Shown: positions 36,000 to 39,404 of the stretch, piece after piece
Layout of the letters: each line of letters opens with the position of its first letter
Numbering within the stretch: the stretch's first letter is position 1
Assembly: GCA_009692785.1 (NCBI GenBank)
Contig: SHYN01000003.1
Span: 1-39,404 of the forward strand
Direction: 5' to 3'
Source of the DNA: Chloroflexota bacterium
GTDB taxonomy: Bacteria > Chloroflexota > Limnocylindria > P2-11E
DNA length: 39,404 nucleotides
Notes under the pieces: generated by a model
Told to the model about the DNA's origin: nothing
Seen by the model: the letters and a program-made list of their open reading frames with translations, nothing else
The model's database searches: none
Made by a program: the position numbers and the translations under genes

Positions 36000-36827
36000 G
36001 TGGCGACAACCGCCGCGGTCCCCGACGAGCGTCGTGAAACCGTCGCCGCGGTCCGGCTCCTCGCAACCGAGGTGGGACCTCGCGACGAGGCGATGGGACT
36101 GCTGCTGGGGCGCTTCGCCGAGGCTGTCGAAGAGCGGCGCCCCGACGAGGCCAAGGCCTACGCGGCGGTGCTCGAGCCGCGGGTCATCGCGGAGTCGCTG
36201 CTCGGCGGCACGTCCGGGATCTGGAGCGTGTTCGAGGTGGCGAGGAACGTCGTGATCTTCCTTCCCATCGCCGTGACCTGGTACGGGCTCGCCACCGCGA
36301 GCGCCGGTTACGCGGAGCTGCTCACAAAGGATCCCAGCCTCGCCGGGCTGCCGTTCCTGCTCCTCTGGCAGGAGAGCTTCCGTGGCGCCGGTTCGGTCAT
36401 CAGCTTCAGCACCCTCGCGACGATCGACGCCAGCCTCATCGGCCTCCTCATCGCGCTCTCGCTCGCGCTCAACGCCCACAGCGAGGTGCGCGACACGCGG
36501 CTCCGGTCGCGCATCCTGCTGCGCGAATCGGAGATCCGCGGCCTGGTCGGCCACGCCCTGAGCCTGGCCAGCACCTCGGACCTGGACGCGGTCGAGTCGG
36601 GGGCGGTCCTGGATCAGATGATCGCCGAGGAGCGGCGGATCTACGAAAGGGCCCGCGAGGGCGAGCAGCAGCTGTTCCAGCTCGAGGCCGCCGTCGGCGA
36701 GCTTCGCCAGGCGGCCATGGAGCTGACGCGAGCCGCCGGCGCACTGAACGCCCGCATCGACCTGCCCTCGAGCCACGAGCGCCCGCCATCCACCGCGGCC
36801 GGTCGGACCGGCCAGGACCCCAGGTGA
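36000..36827 (+). CDS. Membrane protein with TolQ/ExbB/MotA-like topology and C-terminal coiled coil
   Basis: GTG start with upstream GGAGGAG; TM NVVIFLPIAVTWYGLATASAGYAEL, TM ISFSTLATIDASLIGLLIALSLALN, heptad-like helical tail. Family assignment is inference. Confidence 0.65.
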   Translation: MATTAAVPDERRETVAAVRLLATEVGPRDEAMGLLLGRFAEAVEERRPDEAKAYAAVLEPRVIAESLLGGTSGIWSVFEVARNVVIFLPIAVTWYGLATASAGYAELLTKDPSLAGLPFLLLWQESFRGAGSVISFSTLATIDASLIGLLIALSLALNAHSEVRDTRLRSRILLRESEIRGLVGHALSLASTSDLDAVESGAVLDQMIAEERRIYERAREGEQQLFQLEAAVGELRQAAMELTRAAGALNARIDLPSSHERPPSTAAGRTGQDPR

Positions 36828-36838
36828 ACGACAGCTAG

Positions 36839-37336
36839 GTGCTCGGAGCGAACCGAGGCGTCAGCATCTCGCTCGTCGGCTGGCTCTGGGCTGACATCCT
36901 CCTGGGCCTGTTCGTCATCTTCCTTGCCGCATCGAGCGCACCGACGCCGGTGGTGAAGGCGACCCCGACGCCCAGCGCGTCGGCGAGCGCGACCTCCGCC
37001 CCGGGCATCGACCCACAGCCGTTCACCCTGGCGCGATTCCCGGTGAACGGGGCGTCGCTGCTCAGCAACGATCCGGTGCTCGTGGCCGCAGAGCAGCAGC
37101 GGATCGCAACGGAGCTCAGCGCGAAGCTCGCCGCGGCTCAGCCGGGTCGGCGGGCGGCCATGGTCCTTGCTTACGGCGCACACGAGGATCCGGTTCAGGG
37201 CGATCGTCTCGTGCGAGCGGCGACCCAGGGTCTCCGCTCGGGTCCGTTCGACGGCTCGACGATCAAGACGTATCACGAGCTCGTCACCGGTGACCGTGGA
37301 AGCACGATCACGGTGGAGGTGTACCTCTATCGATAG
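36839..37336 (+). CDS. Single-TM protein with TolR/ExbD/MotB-like layout and C-terminal globular (possibly OmpA-like) domain
   Basis: ISLVGWLWADILLGLFVIFLAASS with an Asp inside the TM, Pro/Ala/Ser linker, then beta-alpha-beta-type domain (AAMVLAYGAHEDPVQGDRLVRAATQGL...STITVEVYLYR). Confidence 0.65.
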   Translation: MLGANRGVSISLVGWLWADILLGLFVIFLAASSAPTPVVKATPTPSASASATSAPGIDPQPFTLARFPVNGASLLSNDPVLVAAEQQRIATELSAKLAAAQPGRRAAMVLAYGAHEDPVQGDRLVRAATQGLRSGPFDGSTIKTYHELVTGDRGSTITVEVYLYR

Positions 37337-37343
37337 CCAGGGC

Positions 37344-38345
37344 GTGGGTGGCGTCGGGCCCACGACTCCGCCGGATCTGGCGGAGGGTCTCCTCACCGCG
37401 CGTCGCTCGATGCTTGGCCGCGCGCTCCGGTCCGGTTCGGCCGCAGCCGTTGCCCGGGCCGCAGCCCGCCTGCGACTTCGCACCGCCGAGCTCGAGCCGA
37501 CCGACGCCTCCGCCGCGCGGCGGGCGACCATGCGACTCGGACACCTTCTCCGCGAGGAGCGTTTTCGGCGACGCGTCGTGACGCCCGCGACGACCGGGGG
37601 CAGGGTCACCTCAAGCCGGCTCCGACCACGGTCCTCCCCGGTCCCCCGACTCCTTCGCGCGTTGACGCTCGCGAGCGTCGTGCTGCTGGCCGCAGCCGCG
37701 ATCGCGTCCGCCTGGCCGAGACCCGACGCGCGCCGCGGCGCACCGGTCGGCGGACCGGCGGACGAGCCGGCGGTGGGCGCGAGCGTCGCGTCGCTCACCT
37801 CACCCCCACCGGCGAGCACCGCCGAGCCGGCGCCGTTCGCTCTTCCGGTGACCCTCGGCCTCACCGGCATCACGAGCCCGACCTATGTCGCTCCCGTGGT
37901 GCCGATCCGCACCTCCGCGCCCGCGCCGCCCACCGCGGCACCCGGGCCTGCCGCGCCACAGCCGGGTGGCAGAGTTGGAGGCGGAGGACCCCCGCCGACG
38001 GCCACACCCCCACCAGCGCCGAGCTCGGCGGTCTTTCTCCCAGCGAACGGTCTCGTCGGCCTGCGGCCGCTGCAGCCGGGCGAGCGGCGCTGGCAGGGGC
38101 TTGTCGTGGGAGCCGATGGACTGGCCATCGCGGACGTCTGCATCGAGATCGGGCCGCGCTCGTGCCAACCGATCTCGTCGCGCTCCGACTCATTCGGGTC
38201 GTGGTACTTCGATCTCCCCGCGATCGCGCTCATCTGGGACGTGCGCTTCGTGAAGGCCGGCTACACGACCATCACCATGCAGATCAACTCCGGAGCCAAC
38301 GCGCAGAGCCTCATGGTCATCCGCCTCGCGAAGAGCACGCCGTGA
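37344..38345 (+). CDS. Single-TM protein with Pro-rich extracytoplasmic linker and C-terminal carboxypeptidase-regulatory-like domain
   Basis: Basic N-terminal region, TM LLRALTLASVVLLAAAAIASAW, long Pro/Ala/Gly-rich linker, VVGADGLAIADVCIEIG...SDSFGSWYFDLP...VRFVKAGYTTITMQI. GTG start 37344 inferred. Confidence 0.65.
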   Translation: MGGVGPTTPPDLAEGLLTARRSMLGRALRSGSAAAVARAAARLRLRTAELEPTDASAARRATMRLGHLLREERFRRRVVTPATTGGRVTSSRLRPRSSPVPRLLRALTLASVVLLAAAAIASAWPRPDARRGAPVGGPADEPAVGASVASLTSPPPASTAEPAPFALPVTLGLTGITSPTYVAPVVPIRTSAPAPPTAAPGPAAPQPGGRVGGGGPPPTATPPPAPSSAVFLPANGLVGLRPLQPGERRWQGLVVGADGLAIADVCIEIGPRSCQPISSRSDSFGSWYFDLPAIALIWDVRFVKAGYTTITMQINSGANAQSLMVIRLAKSTP

Positions 38346-38356
38346 TCGCTCCGTAA

Positions 38357-38740
38357 GTGGCCGCGCTAGGCGTTCGCCTCGCGGCGCCACACGTCGAAAC
38401 GCTGCTCGATGCGCTGGCGACACGTGACGCCGCGGTCGCGGATTTCGCGCGGGTGTTCCGGGGGGCGGACGTCATCGTCACGGTCTCGCGCACCTCGACG
38501 GCGCCGCGACTCGACCAGCCCCGCGCGCCGCGCTCGACCGACTCGATATCGGACCTCCTGCGGGCGGCCGCGAATCTGGCGGGCCTCCCAGGCGTGAGCT
38601 TCCCCTGCGGCCTCGCGACCGACGGACTGCCGGTCGGCCTGCAGCTCATTGGGCCGGCCCGCTCGGAGCCGCTGCTCCTCGCCATCGCGAGCGCTTATCA
38701 GCGCGCGACGGACCACCATCTGCGGCGGCCGCCGGTCTGA
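38357..38740 (+). pseudogene. C-terminal fragment of an amidase / GatA-like protein
   Basis: AAANLAGLPGVSFPCGLATDGLPVGLQLIGPARSEPLLLAIASAYQRATDHH matches the amidase-signature C-terminus; catalytic Ser-Ser-Lys region absent. Confidence 0.78.
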
Positions 38741-38800
38741 CGCGCGGCGACCGCAGGATGCCGCCGCAGCGGAGCGGCAGGCCTGCACCCGACCGCTGTG

Positions 38801-39404
38801 TCAAGCGCAGCGCGCGATGCGGCCGTCGCCGGTCAGCACGATCTCGCCACGGAGCAGCGCGGTGGCGAGAAGCGTCGCGGCCTCGGCCGGCGCAAGGCGC
38901 AGCTGTGCGCCGAGGGCGTCCGCCGAGAGCGGGCCGGCGGCGAGAAGCTCGCGAAGCGCGGCGCCCACGCCGGTCCCAGCCCCTTGGGGGGCAGGCTCGA
39001 TCGAGCGCAGGCCGAGCGCTTCGAGGAGCATCGGGGCGCCGGTGAGCGCGCGGGCGGTGCCCGAGGCGATCAGGCTGTTCGTTCCCTCCGAACGCATCGC
39101 GCCGAGCGGGCCCGGAATGGCGTAGAGCGGGCGCCCGAGCTGCGCGGCCTCGGCAGCGGTGATGAGCGCGCCGGAGCGCTCCCCCGCCTCAACGATGACC
39201 ACCACGTCGGCCAGGGCGGCGATGGTCGCGTTGCGCCTCGCGAACATCCAACCCTGTGCGCGAAGGCCCGGTGCGTACTCGGAAACGAGAGCGCCGTGCT
39301 GCCGCAGCCGCGTCGCGAGGTGCCGCCGGCGACCGCGCACGCCGGCATCGAATGCGGTGAGCCCCTCGCCGAGCACGGCGATCGAGGAAGCGCCGGCCTC
39401 GAGC
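38801..39404 (-). CDS. dprA: DNA processing protein DprA (N-terminus beyond right edge)
   Basis: SSIAVLGEGLTAFDAG, ALVSEYAPG, FARRNATIAALADVVVIVEAGERSGALITAAEAAQLGRPLYAIPGPLGAMRSEGTNSLIASG, C-terminal winged-helix-like segment. Confidence 0.93.
   Translation of the reverse strand, partial: LEAGASSIAVLGEGLTAFDAGVRGRRRHLATRLRQHGALVSEYAPGLRAQGWMFARRNATIAALADVVVIVEAGERSGALITAAEAAQLGRPLYAIPGPLGAMRSEGTNSLIASGTARALTGAPMLLEALGLRSIEPAPQGAGTGVGAALRELLAAGPLSADALGAQLRLAPAEAATLLATALLRGEIVLTGDGRIARCA

Noticed and set aside
35575-36066. 163-aa minus-strand ORF across the divergent intergenic region
   Set aside because: Overlaps N-termini of two better supported genes and shows Arg-rich shadow composition.
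36000-37336. Zorya anti-phage system
   Set aside because: Topology is reminiscent of ZorA/ZorB, but no ZorC/ZorD/ZorE-like gene follows and the third gene is a beta-domain surface protein; kept only as an alternative hypothesis.
37780-38040. Low-complexity C/G-rich stretch that looks repeat-like
   Set aside because: Explained as codons for the Pro/Ala/Gly-rich linker of the 37344..38345 protein.
1-39404. CRISPR arrays, tRNA/rRNA genes, IS elements
   Set aside because: No regularly spaced repeats, cloverleaf-like sequences or transposase motifs were recognised by eye; a tRNAscan/ISfinder run would be needed to be certain.

Overview
A 39.4-kb, high-GC, gene-dense bacterial chromosomal window. 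Family composition (KorAB, FemX-type ligases, Ig-repeat secreted proteins, no outer-membrane genes seen) suggests a Chloroflexota- or actinobacteria-like lineage, but taxonomy is inferred only. Most of it is housekeeping: aspA/fumC-like lyase, korAB, rel, recJ, secDF, tatA/B, pyrF, phnDCE, murE with two FemAB-type ligases, topA, manC, trpS and dprA (partial at the right edge). Less ordinary items: (1) a three-gene membrane module at 36.0-38.3 kb with TolQ/MotA-like, TolR/MotB-like and TonB-like topologies, divergent from a large secreted Ig-repeat protein; this is the best candidate for an undescribed system. (2) A stand-alone methyltransferase resembling the OvoA C-terminal domain. (3) A Suv3-like helicase with a C-terminal Cys4 motif, beside RNase HI. 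(4) A composite scar of a frameshifted, truncated Rieske oxygenase joined to an internally deleted FAD oxidoreductase. (5) A C-terminal amidase/GatA fragment. (6) A left-edge secreted protein whose N-terminus is paralogous to the 33-36 kb secreted protein. No tRNA, rRNA, CRISPR array or transposase was recognised. All calls are by eye from the sequence and supplied ORFs; no searches were run.
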